DNA of 64,000 nucleotides from the NCBI GenBank assembly GCA_016490735.1, contig JAEMWC010000037.1, positions 1,387,001 through 1,451,000 of the forward strand, written 5' to 3'. The DNA is from Pachyseris speciosa. Its lineage: Eukaryota > Cnidaria > Anthozoa > Scleractinia > Pachyseridae. This document shows, piece by piece, positions 13,251 through 23,400 of the stretch (positions within the stretch are counted from its first letter, which is position 1; each line of letters opens with the position of its first letter). Under the pieces are notes generated by a model that saw only the letters and a program-made list of their open reading frames with translations, was not told where the DNA came from and did not search any database. The position numbers and the translations under genes are program-made.

Positions 13251-16200
13251 AACCTCGTTACCATGTGCTAAATTAAAAAGAATTCTTGCACTAGTATGAG
13301 GCTTGGTAGGCTAATTTGCACAATAACAAAGGAAAAATAAAACAGCCGCCATTTATGAATAAGGTCTATGCTTCATTCTGACAGCTGCTTAACTATAAAC
13401 GTTCTAGCTAGTCTTGTTTGGGAGCAGATGTTCGTGGTTGTCAAGTACCTGGTGGGTGGGAAAGTATGCTAAACAACAACCACGACGACATCAACTACAA
13501 CAACAACTTAACTAGCAAGTAAGATCAGAATAATAGACAACAACAACAACAAAAATTAATTATTGTGACGTTTGTCAGTCATGTATTTATCTTACCTACC
13601 TCGTAGAAAGCCCTCTCATAGTTAGTATTTCAGCGTTTAACCCCACTGGTTGAAGAGCATCATCACCCTTAATTATGTGTCAGTGTTTCTTTTAGTTTTT
13701 CTTGCTTTTGTTAAAGTGCCCTAATTAGCTTGTTTAAAGCAAAATTCATGACACTGAAATAAAGGTTATCTATTTTCATATGTAGGACTATGTAAGCCAA
13801 CCTCTCTCTTTTAAGATGTGAACATTCCGACTGCACCTCAAACGTGTCGGAAGCATCAGTGAAAACCTGCTAAAAAGCCCCAATTGTGAGGTGATCGAAG
13901 CGCGTTATGAACGAAAAAAAAAAGAGTAATTCGTGAAATAATTTGCTTATGCAGATACAAACAAAAGCTAACGAAAAAATAGGCTGACGTTTCTACACGT
14001 GCAATAACACTCGATTCTGCCAAACTATTTGACTGCTTGAATTGTTCGCATTCCTCAATGTGACAATTTCGTGGACGCTTTTTATCATCGCACAGTTAGT
14101 TTGTTAATCTAACAGTTACGGACATACTTGAAAATGAAGTCACTATGAAACCGAAAAGTCGCTTTTGCGTTGGCTTTTTCATACTTGTGCAACATTTTTC
14201 GAGGTTGCGTAAATTTCTGGGGTATCACGTTCGCAAGAGAAACAGCATACAAAGCTAATAAATGCTGTGAAGGGAAGCTACAACTTGAAGGTAGTTAAAA
14301 ACTGAAAAGATGAAGACAGATCTGGTGAACAGCAAACAGATTCTGTCGCTTCAGATAAGATTAAAATTAATTTAATTAAGAAAAAAGAATGTTTTAACAA
14401 GGTGATAAAAAGAGCGAATTAAATATGGTTAAAATTAAGATCGGCTGAAACAGGTTAGGGCATACTATTTGGAATATTTTGGTAATCTTTTCATGATGCG
14501 CGAGCACTTGAAAATCGCTCGTTATTTATAGGGAGCCAACTCGTGGCCCCGCGAACTCTTGGCCCCTCCCAAAGAGCGCATGTTGCTGATGTTGACCTTT
14601 AATAACGCCAGTCCAGCTGGTAAGAAGAGGTAGAAAAAAGAAACAAAAATCTGGTAAAATCGCAAATGATTTGAACCCAGTAGTCATATCATAACTAAGT
14701 GAAGCACGATCGTCCGGGTGAGTGTAGTCCTGAGAAGAACTGTTTGTGGTGACATTGACTGACGTTTCGACAACCTGAGCGGAAGTCATCATCAGAATCA
14801 AGTGATTTGTGTAACGTCAGGAGATGGTATAAATACTTTGGTCGTTGATCTGATTGGTCAACGAAGTCGTGATGTTACTGGTCGTCTGTCAGTTAAGCCG
14901 TGATGTTATTGGCTATGAAGGCTGTAAACCGCGATTGGTGCGTTTCGATCCGTCTCTTTTTTAGCCAAATTACCTACTGTACTACCTTAGAACAGACGCC
15001 ACTGAACCGTTGCCAACAGCTTCCCGCACCTTACAAACGACTTATTGACGATATCAACAACAGACAAACCGACTAATTTGACTAACAATACACCTACGGA
15101 CATTTGACTAACAAAAGACGGATCGAAAGGCATCAATAGTCCAGTTTCGAGTTCGCCATGACCGTTGAATAAAAGTACTGAGAACGCATTTGTAATTGTA
15201 CACCGTTAGCCTCGACCTAAAGTAAAACATTCACAAATTCCAGCGAGAAGATGACCTGTTTACAGCGCTGTTTATGTTTAATTGTCAAAGTCTTGGCACC
15301 TTCCCGCCGGTATTTGTGAATACTTTACTTAAGGTTGAGGCTAACGGAGTACAAATGCGTTCTCAGTACTTTTATTCAGCGGTCATGGGGAACTCGAAAC
15401 TGGACTATTGCGGTTTACAGTGTTCACAGCTTAATTGACAGACTTCCAATAACATCACGGCTTCGTTGACCAATCAGATCAACGACCAGAGTATTTATAC
15501 CATCTCCTCGCGTTACACAGATCATTTGACTCTGATGATGACTTCCGCCCAAGTTGTGGAATCCTCAGTGAATGTCACTACAAACAGTCCTTTTCAGGAC
15601 TACACTCACCCGGACGATCGTGCTTCACTTAAACCTGGGAATAAGATAATGAGTGAAGCTGTTAAATATGAAAGAAAATTATGGTATCTTGTAATTACAC
15701 GTATGCAAGCATTTAACTTCACATCAGCCAATAGGCCATTTTCGAGGTTATCTGTGGCCTCTGTATCAAACCGAGGCCTGGTGAATAAGCCATTTGAATG
15801 AAACTAATTTTAACATGAATGGATGATCACTTCAGCAGTCAGTGATACTAAGCAATGTTTCAGTGCACTAATGTCAAACCTGGACCAACTCTAGTTAGTA
15901 GTGACAGTGAATCAATTTATACCGGTTGGTAACTTTAAACATAACTGGCCCTAACGAAGTATCAGGATGGCTTTTTGGCTTTTCAAATTAATCCCTCCTG
16001 TAGCATGAAAATAATTTATACGGTGGCATATTTTAGCAATTATGACTTCCAACTTGCAAGCTTATAGCTTACGCACATCCATAACACCGCAGGTCACTTC
16101 GTTTCAGTTGTTGACCTCGTAAAATTTGATAAGGAAGACCGTATTTCCTCGAATAATAGCCGTCCCTCGTTTAATCGCCTCCCTCGAATAATCGCCCCCC

Positions 16201-17481
16201 TTGACAGAAATATTTACAATAATCGCCTTCCCCCCACCCCCCCCCCCACCCCCTCGCCATCTTCTCTTTCTTTTATCCCCTTCCTGTCAAGTTAAAAATT
16301 GACAACTTGGGCAACAAACAAGCTTTCGTTGAAAATTGACAATGAAAATTAATCAAGAAACCAAATTTGGAACACTTAAAAAGCCCGTGTTCAGTTATTT
16401 GATGTGATCATTTTTTGATTTAATGAGATAATAAAACAAAATATTTAGGGAATCACTTCCAGTGAGCAATATTTGAAATAATCGCCTTCCCTCGAATAAT
16501 CGCCCCCTTTTGGTCCTAACTTAGAACTTAGAACTTAGAATAAGTACTCCCATAAGCTAGAGTTCCCTCTCATACTGGGAGGGACTGGTCAACGGTTTAG
16601 AGCCTGCGGAGGTGAGGGAGCACCTTTAGTGATCTAATGGCAGGCAAAGCAGACTGCTTAAAGCAACTTAATCTGTCGCTTGACACGACTCCATAAGGGA
16701 GCAGATTCCATAGACGAATGGTTCTTGGGAAAAAAAGAGTAGTTAAATGATAAAACATTAGCATGTAACGGTTGGTAACAGAGCTGCTGGCGTCGAGTAG
16801 TTCTAAGTTTGGGGTAAGAGCTTGCTGATTCGGGAATATTGCAATTTACTAGGTTATTGTGAAAGGGTGTCCCAGCCTAAGGTCTTAACTAGCTTGGAAG
16901 TACTTGTAGAGGTTTTATAATTGTTACAGACAACGCGCGCCGCGTTCTTCTAGACTTGTTCAAGACGGTTAACATCACAGTCAGTGTGATGGTTCCATGA
17001 GGAAACGCATATTCAAGGGTTGGTCTAACTAGGGACATGTAATCCCTCTCCTTGACATCTGGTCTGCACGGCTTCAGTAATCTTCGGATGAGGCCAAGGG
17101 ACTTATTTGCCTTAGCAGCTATCTTTGAGCAATGAGAACCCCAACGGAAGGCTTCAGTGCATCTAACACCCAGATAGTCACACTCGGAGACTTTCGATAA
17201 AACCTCAGAATTCATGGAGTATATGAAGTCAGAGGGGTTACGCTTATTTGTGAAAAAAAAACAATAATCGCCCCCGGCTATTATTCGAGGAAATACGGTA
17301 ATTAAGAGTCTCAATGCGGTTACTTCATTGAATTCGCTCACAGAAATATAGAGAAAAATAAACATAGCAAACGAAAAAGAAAAGAAAAGAAAACAAAAAC
17401 AAAAATGAAAACAACAAGAAAACACAACAACAAAACAAAACAAAACAAAACAAAACAAAACAAAACAAAACAAAACAAAGC

Positions 17482-17512
<31 letters not shown>

Positions 17513-20434
17513 AAACAAACAAACAAACAGAACCAAACCAAACAAACCCATCGTGGGGGAGGAAAGCGTGACTAGACCAAAAGGCTAAACAACCAACAAA
17601 CAGACCAAACAAGGTAATATTTCGCACTCGCAATTGGATAAACGGAAAATCATGTTAATAAGGCTATTTTTTTAATCGCATCAAAGTATTTGTTTACTTC
17701 TGGGCTTAAGAAACAGCGAGGTGAATCAGATGTGGCTTAAGCTGCTTTTGGTTAACTTGAAAAAGGAAAAACTTGTGGGTTCAAACGTTTTCCTGTGTAA
17801 GGTCGGTGGTAGGACAAATAAAGAGAACTCGCTCAAATTTGTAGATTCGGATAATGATCTTTTCCGTTCGTTCTTGTGCAGTGTTTACACAAATCCTTAA
17901 CCAGGTATTCAGATTATAGCCTCAAACTTATTTTTCTTACAGGTTTCCCCGGGTTTTCTTATCCCCCTGCATAATGCGGACCTAGAGGCACCTCAAAGGA
18001 CCCAAAAAAGGCGCCAGCGAATCTCTCTTATGCTTTTTTGCGTAATCCGCTTATGCTAACACGAATTTGTAGCACCGAGTTATTTTACGCAGACTTTTTT
18101 TTATGTGAGCGCAAATATTTTGGACAGCACTCGACTGAACTGTGTGAGTAAAGAAGATCTGTGAATTATCACCAAGGAAGTTCAACTGAAACACCACGCG
18201 GGAGACTACCATGCCAAGTGACGGTGACCGGAAATTGATAATGGACGCGGGCTCTCAGCCAAATGAGTACTTCACACCCGAAACTGAGCATTGGAAAATA
18301 CTGCATACTTGTCCTCACTTAGAAGGTTTTCCTTTGTTTTTTTTGTTTGTTTTACTACGGTATGCTGTTTTCTTGACGTGCATGGGTGTAAACGATTAAA
18401 TTTACTTCTGTCTGCCTGATGTTACATTGAAGTTGAAACGTGTAAGTTAATGGGTCATCGCCATTGGTATTTAACCAAGATATCGTTTCGGCCATGCCAG
18501 TATGAATATGCTGGTGTAACCTGTTGATCGGTTCTGATGTTATTTTCTCAAACTTTGTTTAGCTATGTTAACTAAGCTGTTTTTGCAGACTCATTGGCTG
18601 AGGCTACCTCAATCTAAGTCCATATAGTCTGAAACATGATACTGCGTGTAGCTTTTTTGCAGCTTTAGTTAGAAATATGAAAGGAAAGGACTTGGGTATT
18701 TGGAATAGAGCATCATAAATCGATACAGTTTGGTCTAGAAGAAGCACTGGGCTACACTTTTCTCCTTTCGCCCTGGTCTGAGCTTATCTCCTGCTTAAAA
18801 ATGTGATTAATTTTAATTTGTGCTCTTAAACTAAAAAAACTATGAAAGGGGTGTCTCCTTGAACATTTCAGCAACTCAGCAACGTTTTACCACGAAACTC
18901 CAACCCCTACGTCTCCAAAAAAAAAAAAGGAATTATTGGTGACATTTGAACTCTCAGTAGTGTACGCTTAGTTTTCTATTTTGGATCACATCAAACTGCG
19001 CAGTCTCTTTCTTTGCTGGTTCTGAAGCGTGCATTGGATCAAACGCGCGGCGAGCAGCGCTCCTGAAACGCCCAATCTCTCCTTGATCGCTTCTATAATT
19101 TGATTAAGTTTAGCCTCCTTCCTCTCCAGTGATCTGAGGTAAACAAAGGACGATTGCATTGCTCGCAGTGTAAGCATGATCAGCCGACTGAGCAGTTTTA
19201 TTCTTTTTAATTTTCATGTCAAAACCGCGAAAGTTTACATCTCTGACCAAAAAGTCGCGTATGGGAAAAAGCCGCTACCCTCAGTAGAAGGAAGTACTGA
19301 ATTGAATTAAACTGAAAGATTTACACCGGACGTCCCCCTCCCCCCTCATCCCAGGGACAAATATTTAAGCGTTTTCGATAAACGAACAGCTCAACGAAGT
19401 AGTTTAAAATAACTCTGAATTGTATATTCAAGCACTGGTAATTTATCCATGGACGCAAAAGAAAAAGGTACATTGTAAAGGATTATGGACGGCGCAGCAG
19501 GAAGTTCCCAGTAATGATTAGGATTAGCTGTTGTTCCCGCACTCAAAAATTAGAACTATATTGTATGAGTCGAAACTGCTTCTGAGTGAAAGAGTCAATC
19601 ACTGCCCTTTGCTTTTTAATGGCAAACACGTCCGGCTAACATAACACAGCTGTTTGTTAAGAAAACAACTGAAACAATTCCAAGAGAATGTTAAACATAG
19701 ATGAAAGACTAGTGACCCTCGATATACGTGCATAATGGGAAGGTTTTGATGAAACCTAAAAACAACAAGCTTAAACGCAGGCGAAAACCTCCTCTAAAAT
19801 TCCTGCGGGTAATGTTGGTTGTAGACAATTACAAAAAGGCATGATCAAGTGATAAATGTAAGATCTGTAACGTAAAACTGTTACGTGCTCTTAAAGTAGT
19901 TGGCTGTTAACACTACTATGGCGACTCCTAAGCAAGTTATTTTCAAAATGAATTTTTTTTACAGTGCAGTAGCAGACCTTTTTTTACAGTGCAGTAGCAG
20001 ACCTTTAGAGATAAGAATAAACCAGAGAACAAACTCTTGTCATGATTATTTCGTGTTAGACGTTCATTAGATCTTTTGGAAAGACGTTTCGATCCGTCAC
20101 ATCAAAACCTTTAGCCGAAGAATGCTTATCTTATACCAAGCAGAATTGTCAGAAAATCAGACGTCGGTGTGTTCATTGGACATGCCTGGTTAAAATGTTT
20201 CTACCTAGGGCGCATAATTGTCTAATCCAATGAGTTTTCATATTGATGCTGCACATAAAACCGTGAGAGTATAACTTTTTATGCACTCGGCTTTCCTGTG
20301 GCGAAGAGAGAGGAGACTTTCACGTGCACATCAACAGCAAACATATGTCGTTTTAATACTCACTCACCTTTTGCAGGGCTTGCAGCCGCTGTAGTCAACA
20401 ATGTGCCAAGAAAGAGGATAACACGGAACGACAT
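1..20434 (-). CDS. Receptor-type protein tyrosine phosphatase with eight FN3 domains (3' part off window)
   Basis: Spliced model on the minus strand: 20434-20368, 12943-12662, 12174-11878, 11192-10884, 10501-10211, 9677-9354, 7607-7302, 6459-6148, 5332-5106, 4220-4139, 3648-3546, 3216-3179, 2654-2539, 2126-2036, 1935-1859, 1493-1457, 1062-971 and 120 to the left edge. All junctions are GT-AG and all phases agree. Order: signal peptide, eight FN3 domains, one transmembrane helix, a short basic juxtamembrane segment, then the N-terminal half of a PTP domain. Known for the family: a cell-surface enzyme that removes phosphate from tyrosine, with the ectodomain sensing adhesion or ligands. The WPD loop and the HCxxGxxR catalytic loop would lie left of base 1, so activity cannot be judged. 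No Ig domains were seen, so it is closer to FN3-only receptor PTPs than to LAR types. The first intron is 7.4 kb and full of repeats. Confidence 0.9.
971..1935 (-). CDS. RPTP exons 15-17: PTP domain middle
   Basis: Exon 15 (1935-1859) encodes [20 protein letters not shown] then ANYVD, with the phosphotyrosine-loop Tyr. Exon 16 (1493-1457, 37 nt) encodes [12 protein letters not shown]. Exon 17 (1062-971) encodes [20 protein letters not shown] then [11 protein letters not shown]. The QGP..T..DFWRM..E block is a PTP family hallmark. Phases 1, 1, 1 and 0 join without a break. Confidence 0.92.
2036..2654 (-). CDS. RPTP exons 13-14: start of PTP domain
   Basis: Exon 13 (2654-2539) encodes [20 protein letters not shown] and [15 protein letters not shown], the wedge-like lead-in typical of receptor PTP D1 domains. 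Exon 14 (2126-2036) encodes [20 protein letters not shown] then YRNIVA. NKNRY is the conserved PTP substrate-recognition start motif (KNRY). Exon 14 enters in phase 0 and leaves in phase 1. Confidence 0.9.
3179..3216 (-). CDS. RPTP exon 12: juxtamembrane micro-exon
   Basis: A 38-nt exon (phase 2 in, phase 1 out) giving [12 protein letters not shown], a basic stop-transfer segment on the cytosolic side. The acceptor GTTGCAG and donor GTAAGT are consensus. It is too short to be an ORF, but phase fits both neighbours. Confidence 0.78.
3546..3648 (-). CDS. RPTP exon 11: transmembrane helix
   Basis: Encodes [11 protein letters not shown] followed by [20 protein letters not shown] and LLVR, a single strongly hydrophobic helix of about 22 residues with basic flanks, as expected for a type I receptor. 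The acceptor is the AG at 3650-3649 because only that choice keeps phase with exon 10. Donor GTATGT. Confidence 0.9.
4139..5332 (-). CDS. RPTP exons 9-10: FN3 domain 8 split by an intron
   Basis: Exon 9 (5332-5106) gives [30 protein letters not shown] and [13 protein letters not shown], ending in phase 0 at GTAAGT. Exon 10 (4220-4139) completes the domain with [18 protein letters not shown] and a short linker, ending in phase 1. This is the only FN3 of the gene interrupted by an intron. That intron (4221-5105) holds an inverted-repeat element at 4292-4495. A decayed genomic copy of exon 10 with its flanking introns lies at 24190-24390. Confidence 0.85.
4292..4495. mobile_element. MITE with terminal inverted repeats (pogo/mariner-like ends)
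   Basis: The left end around 4310 reads GTGGAACCTCGATTTAACGA and the right end at 4471-4493 is its near inverse (TCGTTAAATCAAGGTTCCAC). The internal sequence also has complementary TATATCGAGG blocks. No coding capacity. It sits in the intron that splits FN3 domain 8. Confidence 0.75.
6148..6459 (-). CDS. RPTP exon 8: FN3 domain 7
   Basis: A 312-nt phase 1-1 exon. It starts [20 protein letters not shown], then [19 protein letters not shown] and [18 protein letters not shown], a clear FN3. It ends VIMPEDG at a GTATGC donor. Confidence 0.9.
7302..7607 (-). CDS. RPTP exon 7: FN3 domain 6
   Basis: A 306-nt phase 1-1 exon. It starts [20 protein letters not shown] and carries [20 protein letters not shown] and [20 protein letters not shown]. 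Donor GTACGT. The same VPSRAP lead-in opens FN3 domain 5, supporting duplication. Confidence 0.9.
7631..7934. repeat. Two adjoining palindromic elements
   Basis: 7631-7736 folds on itself (ACAATTATTCACC at one end, GGTGAATAATTGT at the other, with nested GTGGTGGAT/ATCCACCAC arms). 7737-7934 is a second element with a perfect 17-bp inverted repeat TTTAGTATATACCACAC / GTGTGGTATATACTAAA. They abut exactly, in the intron before FN3 domain 6. Both are non-coding. Confidence 0.75.
8303..8428. repeat. Short fold-back MITE
   Basis: Inverted arms contain AGTTGCTCAAA, GGTTAGCGCTAACCATTGGT and their near complements about 60 bp away. Each arm holds its own small palindrome AGCGCT. Non-coding, intronic. 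Confidence 0.7.
8477..8878. mobile_element. Long fold-back element, about 200-bp arms
   Basis: The whole 400 bp is one inverted repeat centred near 8678 (TAACGTTA). The outer ends ATAGAGTACTAAAGTG and CACTTTAGTACTCTAT match inversely and both carry TGACGTCA nearby. Arms are nearly perfect close to the centre and diverge outward. Its short reading frames are mirror artefacts. Confidence 0.85.
9354..9677 (-). CDS. RPTP exon 6: FN3 domain 5
   Basis: A 324-nt phase 1-1 exon, the longest FN3 exon here. It includes [20 protein letters not shown], a basic C-C' insert ([11 protein letters not shown]), [19 protein letters not shown] and a terminal TDEDG. Donor GTAAGT. The insert makes this domain longer than the usual 90-100 residues. 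Confidence 0.9.
10211..10501 (-). CDS. RPTP exon 5: FN3 domain 4
   Basis: A 291-nt phase 1-1 exon. It reads [20 protein letters not shown] at the start, then [18 protein letters not shown] and [18 protein letters not shown], a complete FN3 domain. Two nearby Cys (CSSC) in strand B are unusual for FN3. Donor GTAAGT. Confidence 0.9.
10884..11192 (-). CDS. RPTP exon 4: FN3 domain 3
   Basis: A 309-nt phase 1-1 exon. It begins [18 protein letters not shown] and includes [20 protein letters not shown] and [17 protein letters not shown], giving a full FN3 module. The acceptor follows a pyrimidine-rich tract and the donor is GTAAGG. It is most similar to FN3 5 and 6, which share P(E/R)(H/Q)(V/Y)xGIL(R/Q)GY. 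Confidence 0.9.
11253..11339. repeat. Near-perfect 87-bp hairpin in an RPTP intron
   Basis: Arms of about 41 bp (CGTATAGGTATGC ... TCAATTCTGATATG and complement) meet almost without a loop. It lies 60 bp upstream, in gene orientation, of the FN3-3 exon. No coding content. It could be a miniature transposon or a hairpin in the pre-mRNA. Confidence 0.75.
11878..12174 (-). CDS. RPTP exon 3: FN3 domain 2
   Basis: A 297-nt phase 1-1 exon. It starts [19 protein letters not shown] and carries [20 protein letters not shown] and [19 protein letters not shown], the standard FN3 B/C-strand Trp and E/F-strand Leu and Tyr. Donor GTGAGTT. The [10 protein letters not shown] element recurs in FN3 domains 3, 5 and 6, suggesting they arose by internal duplication. 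Confidence 0.9.
12662..12943 (-). CDS. RPTP exon 2: FN3 domain 1
   Basis: A 282-nt phase 1-1 exon encoding one FN3 fold. Diagnostic residues are [20 protein letters not shown] (B-strand Trp) and, later, [14 protein letters not shown] (the conserved Tyr before the F strand). It ends at a GTAGG donor after PEG. It joins directly to the signal-peptide exon. Confidence 0.88.
13181..13371. repeat. Fold-back MITE
   Basis: Inverted arms of about 60 bp: GACGTTATTCATAAATGGC... and TTGTGCAAATTAGCCTACCA mirrored by TGGTAGGCTAATTTGCACAA and GCCATTTATGAATAAGGTC. Non-coding, at the start of the large first intron. Confidence 0.78.
14690..15635. mobile_element. Inverted pair of Penelope-like 3' ends (giant palindrome)
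   Basis: The segment around 14690-14870 (minus sense) and 15465-15635 (plus sense) are inverted copies. Both contain TACACTCACCCGGACGATCG and a region readable as TSAQVVE(T/S)SVNVTTN. The inner parts (around 15165-15250 and 15300-15400) are also mutual inverses. The sequence resembles 3' tails of retroelements common in cnidarian genomes; the Penelope-like assignment is inference. Open frames here are not independent genes. Confidence 0.6.
16139..17300. mobile_element. TIR element rich in TCGAATAATCGCC, split by a LINE fragment
   Basis: The left end CCGTATTTCCTCGAATAATA is matched inversely by TATTATTCGAGGAAATACGG at the right end. Sub-repeats CCTCGAATAATCGCC occur near 16158, 16183, 16489 and 17265. 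The middle (about 16520-17255) is a separate LINE fragment, so the terminal element is the older insertion. Confidence 0.75.
16520..17255 (-). pseudogene. LINE reverse transcriptase C-terminal fragment (CR1/jockey-like)
   Basis: Minus-strand translation carries [36 protein letters not shown] and [13 protein letters not shown], the conserved C-terminal block of LINE reverse transcriptases. The expected DPH/ARF block is broken by frame changes. The tail near 16520 ends in short TTAGAAC repeats, as a LINE 3' end would. Upstream catalytic motifs are absent: a 5'-truncated dead copy. Confidence 0.7.
17405..17525. repeat. (CAAAA)n microsatellite
   Basis: About 120 bp of CAAAA units running into CAAA units. 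The [13 protein letters not shown] reading frames across it are artefacts. Confidence 0.95.
19965..20013. repeat. Short tandem duplication, 26-bp unit
   Basis: Two copies of TTTTTACAGTGCAGTAGCAG plus ACCTTT lie head to tail in the first RPTP intron, about 350 bp from exon 1. Confidence 0.8.
20368..20434 (-). CDS. RPTP exon 1: signal peptide
   Basis: ATG at 20434 opens 22 codons, [20 protein letters not shown] then A, K, with a basic residue, a hydrophobic core and a small-residue AAAS cleavage region. It ends in phase 1 at a consensus GTGAGT donor. The leftover G joins TA of the exon at 12943 to give Val in frame with the first FN3. The promoter should lie just above 20434; no clear core element was recognised. 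Confidence 0.88.
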
Positions 20435-23400
20435 TTCGATTTGTTGATCTCTGGGACTTTCTTTTGCTTTCTTTCCCAATTTATGTTGCATCTTTCTCGC
20501 CAAATTTCCCAAAACTCACATGGTAACACGACGTATCGGACAAGACGTTGTATCTATACGTTTGTGACAGTGAAATAGAAGTTCACGACTATGACTCAGT
20601 TGCACTGCCGAAGCTCAATCAGTGAATTGAAGGGTCAACAGCAATTCACGGATTAATTTGCTCGCGGCGTTTGTGTACGGCTCATGTCAACTCAGTTCTG
20701 TTTGGAGTTGGCTATCAGTCAATACATATGATACTAGAAAGGTAATATCAATTTACAGTCGGTTTATAAAGAGATATTCACCGCGGGTTATATTTTGACG
20801 GCAAACCTTTCGTTAATGCTGCAATATGTTTCTTCTTTTATTACCAAATAAGCCAGATGACCCGTACACTGAGCCTAAACGAGTGAGCCTAAAATTCTCT
20901 TTCGCAAATACAGTGTTTATAAAAACAACATTACAAACAAGCACAATTAGTGTTGGTTATTCCCACATTTCAAGAGAAATGGAACTTCAGTTTTGTTTTA
21001 AATTTCGATCTGCAGCTAAAAACCGGATGTTGTGGTAGGTTAATGAGATTTTTTGATCTTCTTCCTTTCAAATTTTAACTCTCAATTGGTCCTTCATTGC
21101 AAACCTAATGGTGTGAAAATCACTCTATTACCTTCATACTGACACTGACTGAAGCAAGAGTCGGGTAAGTGCACACAGATGCAGTCATGAGAACTGAAAA
21201 TGACTATAAGAATACAGAAGCTTCTGAGAAGCTTGGAGATGCAGTCATTGAGCTAGATATGATTACCTGCAGTGATTTTAACTTGATCTCTCTAAATAAA
21301 AGATTGAAATCAAGGCCCTGTTCGCACTAAGACAAAAATTTGAGTTTGGCGTTTGCAAAAAAAGTGAAAATTTTGTAATCACCAATTTTTTGTTTTCGTA
21401 ATCCTGTTCGCACATGAAGATGCGAAATTTTTTTTAGTGACAGATGGCTCTAATGCAAGGCAACCGCAAAACCCACACTGAAGGAGTCCGTCATCAATTT
21501 GATGACCCAATGACGGATGGATGTCAACGAACAAAGGATTTTCTCGCCTGACAAAATTTTTACAGCCTCCAAAGCTAGTCGACGGAATCTCTGAAGTTTC
21601 GTTGCGCTTGCAAAAATTTTGGTGGGTGCAAAAAATCGTTCGCACTAGAAATGGCTTCGCGTTGACAGATTTTTTGGTAAATCAAACAAAATTTCGCGTA
21701 GTGCGAACAGGCCCCAAATTAACCTGTATTCATGAAACCGCAAATATTCTATTTTTCTTAGGGAACAACTTCAACATGGAACCATGGGACGTCTAAGGTA
21801 TTTGGGCGGCAAGGGCTCAGCGTTTTCGCCAGAGAAACATGCACAATTCGCGCTATCATGAACATCGGCTGACACACAGGCCAGAATCAGCGTCTGAGTG
21901 TTTATGTGGGTGTTCTAGCATTGCAAAAGCAGACATAATAATCTCACTTGTTGGAGGAAATCAATTACTGTCGGCTGGCTATTGAGGGTTCGTGCGTGCC
22001 TTATCTACGGAATACTGGCTAAGGAATTTAGCAAAACAACAAACACTTCATCATTATCTGTCTCGTCTCTGGAAATCAATTACTGTCCACCCCGGCAGTT
22101 ACTTGTGAGGACTTTAAAAAGACTTCAAAATCAAAACTAAACAACGATCAAAATGAATTGTGGAAAATACAGAGAAGCGAACAAAAGCGTGGGTTTAAAT
22201 AACTGACTTGATTTAAGAACAAAGTGAATTGACACACTTTCGGATTTGAGAGTTGTAAGCAACCGCAACATAGTATGTGAGGGTTAAACCACTTGTATCG
22301 TAGGATCCCTACCGGTGTTATTTCAGTCATGAAACTGTTCCTTCTGTGGATAACATCCCGGAGAGTATTTACTAAAATGAACTGATTGTTCAGCATAACT
22401 TTCCTGTGGTGCAGTATATAAATCAAACAAGGAATTTGTCGGTCACTTGATTCTCAAGGTCGGGTCAAATAGGACTCACAGAAGACAACAGAAATCTTAT
22501 CAGTAAAGCTACTGACACAGGAATCTCTCAAAATAACAAACGATCGTGATCTTGCTCGTCGGGAGAAATCAATTAGTGTCCTTTGATCATTGAACCAGGA
22601 AGATATCTCAGATAAGACTTGGGCGCGGTCCAGATAAGCACGATAGTTCATGATTGCCAAATTATCTTGATCAACAGCCCAGTTGATAACGCAAATTGAA
22701 TTCCACTGTTAATCCTCGGAAACTTGTTTGCTTTCAGTTCAGCTAATGAGTGAGCAACTCAGCCGATGTTTATGTTGCGTGAGAGTTTAAACCTCCCAAA
22801 CATTTTCGTAACCGCAACAGAAATAGCTTTAAGCTGCAAGCGTTGCGTGCATGTTCGCTCTTTAAAGACGGCTCCTGTATTTACACTTCTAAGTTTTCCA
22901 TCACCGATATATCTGGCAGGTTATAAGCAAACGATTGTGCAAAGCGATCACTTGCCAAACATTGCAAAAATAACCACAATAAATCTACGCTATAAGTCAC
23001 ACCCGGGTCCCAAGGGAGGATGAAGCCATGAAGCACAATGGAACTGGTTGAGGGGGAGGGTGGTGGAGGTTGCGTTTTGCTATTGACTGATTGCTGTTGT
23101 CGTTGGTTACCCTCCCTTGCATCCAGGGTCTCTAGTCTCTGTAGCCGTTCAAACACTTCAGTTTTGAGCAAAAGGGAGAAAAGTAACGGCACAGATATAT
23201 GCATATTTTTATTGCCATAAAATATATATTTTTATTCTTACCATTTTTTACTTTCAATTGCAAGCTTATTCATTGTCGCATTCGCATTGATTAGCAATTG
23301 ACGATGTAGTTTCATCCGAAACATGCTTTAATCGATCGCGTGCTTACTTAAACCACATAAATGTAAAAAAAAAAAAAAAAAAAAAAAAGCAAACAAACAA

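Noticed and set aside
16889..17633. Long Phe/Val/Leu-rich frames (FVLFCFVLF)
   Set aside because: They are translations of the (CAAAA)n microsatellite and its flanks; only the LINE part at 16.9-17.2 kb is meaningful.
18211..18399. 62-codon plus frame starting MPSDGDRK
   Set aside because: Isolated, runs into low-complexity T-rich sequence, no homology recognised.
18986..19177. 63-codon minus frame with helical content ([20 protein letters not shown])
   Set aside because: No domain, splice partner or phase fit to the RPTP exons; it lies in the first intron, and skipping it keeps the RPTP frame.
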